Shown here piece by piece: positions 41,601-43,291 of a stretch of DNA of 43,291 bases; within the stretch, counting starts at the first letter, position 1, and each line of letters begins with the position of its first letter. Below the pieces are notes generated by a model. The model was not told the DNA's origin. It saw only the letters and a list, made by a program, of their open reading frames with translations, and did no database searches. Position numbers and translations under genes: made by a program. The stretch is from Parachlorella kessleri (Eukaryota; Chlorophyta; Trebouxiophyceae; Chlorellales; Chlorellaceae): positions 1 through 43,291 of the forward strand of contig BBXU01001493.1 of NCBI GenBank assembly GCA_001598975.1, read 5' to 3'.

Positions 41601-42311
41601 CTTGACCCAAGTGGGCACTGGCGCGCTGTCGATGAAGGTCGAGGCGTAGTACAGGGCGGCGATGAGCACCAGGTCAACTGCCAGGTAGGCAAAGCTCCTG
41701 AGCGCAGAGCGCTCCCAGCAGTGCTTGGGGATGGCGGCACGCAGGGTAGCCACCTGAACACATAGCGAGTGTGTATAGAGTGTGTAAATTCCTAGTTTGA
41801 AGCAGTCGGAACATGTGTGAGTTGGAGAGAAGGAGGACGCTCCAGCGTGCAAGGCCGCCGAGCCTAGGCAGGCACAGGCTCCACCTCGCCCAGACATGGT
41901 CAAGGGGCTGACCTGAAGCCGTGCAGCACAAACCACTGCCCACGCAACAAAACTAGTGGCAGCAGGGGCTCCACAGCACAGCCCCTACGAGCCAGTGTGG
42001 CAACGCTGCTCTGTGTGTGGGTGAGACCTCCTTCATAGCAGCCCCCGAGCGTCAACGTCATGACAACGCGCAGCCCTTTCGCGTATAGACAGTCACAAAT
42101 TCGTAGCAGCGCACTCAACGTGGCGTGCCATGAACTCTCATGCAGCTCCATCAAACAGGCCGTCGTTGTGCCTACCCAATAGACACCCTTGACCTCTCCC
42201 TCACCCAGTACTGCCACCAACATACGCAACAGCCTCCTGGCTCACCGTGAAGCTCGGCTTCTCAGCGGGGACCCGCTTGCCGGGGTATGCGTAATAACTA
42301 GGCGTCGCCAT
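38688..42311 (-). CDS. FAD2: Omega-6 (delta-12) fatty acid desaturase, ER type
   Basis: Eight exons with continuous phase: 42311-42246, 41753-41434, 41091-40974, 40677-40547, 40252-40074, 39764-39607, 39265-39197 and 38813-38688. They give 388 residues, the normal FAD2 length. The enzyme converts oleoyl to linoleoyl groups on ER phospholipids using cytochrome b5 and O2. The three di-iron histidine boxes are intact: HECGH (~97-101), HRRHH (~133-137, in [12 protein letters not shown]) and HVCHH (~309-313). The start [15 protein letters not shown] is short, with no obvious plastid transit peptide, which favours ER FAD2 over chloroplast FAD6. Several hydrophobic spans are visible (for example [15 protein letters not shown]). 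The C-terminus TKKAKKAA is Lys-rich. The first intron is the longest (~490 bases). Confidence 0.95.
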
Positions 42312-42502
42312 CCTGCTTCGCCCCAAGGTCTACAACAACGACACAGTGACCGAACGCTGTCGCCGGTCTCTGGTGTAGCTGCGCCTTGCGTGGCTGGTGC
42401 ATTTACCCTGCCAGAATCACCTCGCTTGGCGCCCTCAGTTCTCCCGCCAGGTTTGACACGGTGGATTTCAAATGGCTGGGGTGGCAGAAGGCTGGGGGTT
42501 GC

Positions 42503-42526
42503 TCAAGTCTGGAGCTCCAGACTTGA
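42503..42526. promoter_or_regulatory. 24-bp perfect palindrome upstream of FAD2
   Basis: TCAAGTCTGGAG followed directly by its reverse complement, about 190 bases upstream of the FAD2 ATG. It could be a dimeric transcription-factor site or a hairpin in the leader. Confidence 0.6.
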
Positions 42527-42669
42527 ACACTGAGCTGCTGGGGTCCAGAAAGGTCCAGTTGCCAACCAGCATGCCTTCTACGTGTAACAATAATGAGAAC
42601 GGTCCTGAGTGGGGACTGGCAAGTATGTAAGGTGGATACGTACGTGGGCCCCTTGCTCTAAATGCCTAA

Positions 42670-42688
42670 CAAGACACGCCGTGTCTTG
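42670..42688. promoter_or_regulatory. 19-bp inverted repeat upstream of FAD2
   Basis: CAAGACACG, one spacer base, CGTGTCTTG: perfect nine-base arms, about 360 bases upstream of the FAD2 ATG. Confidence 0.55.
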
Positions 42689-43291
42689 CAGTGCTATAGT
42701 AGGCCTCTCAACTTGATTTGTATCTTCAGAAGGTGTAGATAGTGATTCATGCAACTAGGGAACTGTCAAGCTGGATGCACTACTTGCAGCCTGCAGGGCC
42801 ACGCACTGGAGCTGACCGAAAGTGCATGCCCAGCCCCATAGCCAACATGTTGCTGGACGAACGAAGGAAAGCACAATTTCCGCCCCAAAGGATCTACAGT
42901 GACTGAGGTGGCCTTGGGTAATACAACATGCCAACAGGGGGGGAACTTGGCAACGTAGACGCGGATACTGCCTATCTATATATGGGGGAAGTGATGCAAG
43001 GATACACCGCCCACCATGAGATAAACAGAGAGCGAGCAAAACAATAAATAGTCAACCACAGAGAGCAGCAACGGCACCCTGCAGCAGCTGAGCGACATAT
43101 AGCATTCAAAATAATATGCAAAGGCATGCGTGTGCTCTATTGAAGGCTGCAGCGGAGATGGGAGCACGAAGTTGTCAAGCCTGGAGAGAAGGAAAATGGG
43201 TGGCTGCACAGCGTGCAACCCAGTACCTCCAACAATAGCAATATCACCTACACCATGTAGCTAGCAACCATGGGTCACGCATGGACCGCCC

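Larger units (their letters stand above)
42312..43291. other. FAD2 upstream region; no gene recognised
   Basis: No coding frame with a recognisable domain on either strand. Probably the FAD2 promoter and leader, then sequence belonging to a neighbour outside the window. Two perfect inverted repeats lie at 42503-42526 and 42670-42688. Confidence 0.5.

Noticed and set aside
42755..43218. Minus-strand open frames at the right edge as an FAD2-upstream gene
   Set aside because: Translations lack any domain or compositional signal of coding sequence; they may belong to an untranslated region.
1..43291. CRISPR arrays, tRNA or rRNA genes, bacterial operons, IS elements
   Set aside because: No regularly spaced direct repeats, no cloverleaf or rRNA signature seen, and gene structure is eukaryotic throughout.

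Overview
The window is nuclear DNA of a eukaryote, almost certainly a core chlorophyte green alga (Trebouxiophyceae- or Chlorophyceae-like; the exact group is not resolved). The reasons are intron-dense genes with short GT-AG introns plus several GC-AG introns, TGTAA motifs downstream of stop codons (the usual chlorophyte poly(A) signal), and plant-type products (FAD2 desaturase, plant-like dihydrofolate synthase, PsbP-domain protein). All exon boundaries below were found by eye from splice consensus, phase continuity and family motifs; no alignment or transcript data was available.

Layout. 1-73: CA microsatellite. 267-5990 (-): a ~17-exon protein with an N-terminal MLKL/HeLo-like four-helix bundle, about nine Armadillo repeats and a C-terminal ZZ-type zinc finger. 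About 7444-16432 (-): a leucine-rich-repeat receptor kinase with three consecutive ectodomain modules, one membrane span split by an intron, and a TKL (Raf-like) kinase with DFN in place of DFG. 17751-22411 (-): dihydrofolate synthase (folylpolyglutamate synthase family). 22838-31004 (+): a tandem array of four related F-box-like/LRR genes. Copy 2 is broken by a small internal inversion, and copy 3 has lost the usual ATG and one upstream box. 32089-33661 (-): PsbP-domain thylakoid-lumen-type protein. 33904-37405 (+), divergent from it: TPR plus WD40 protein. 38688-42311 (-): ER omega-6 (delta-12) fatty acid desaturase FAD2, complete in eight exons. 42312-43291: no gene recognised, but two perfect inverted repeats lie upstream of FAD2.

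The middle of the window is ordinary metabolism (folate, lipid, photosynthesis). The left half and the array look like accessory, fast-evolving sensing and signalling genes: an LRR receptor kinase, a four-helix-bundle/ARM/ZZ protein on the same strand just downstream of it, and a recently duplicated F-box-like/LRR cluster. These architectures resemble innate-immune modules of plants, fungi and animals. A shared pathway is inference only.
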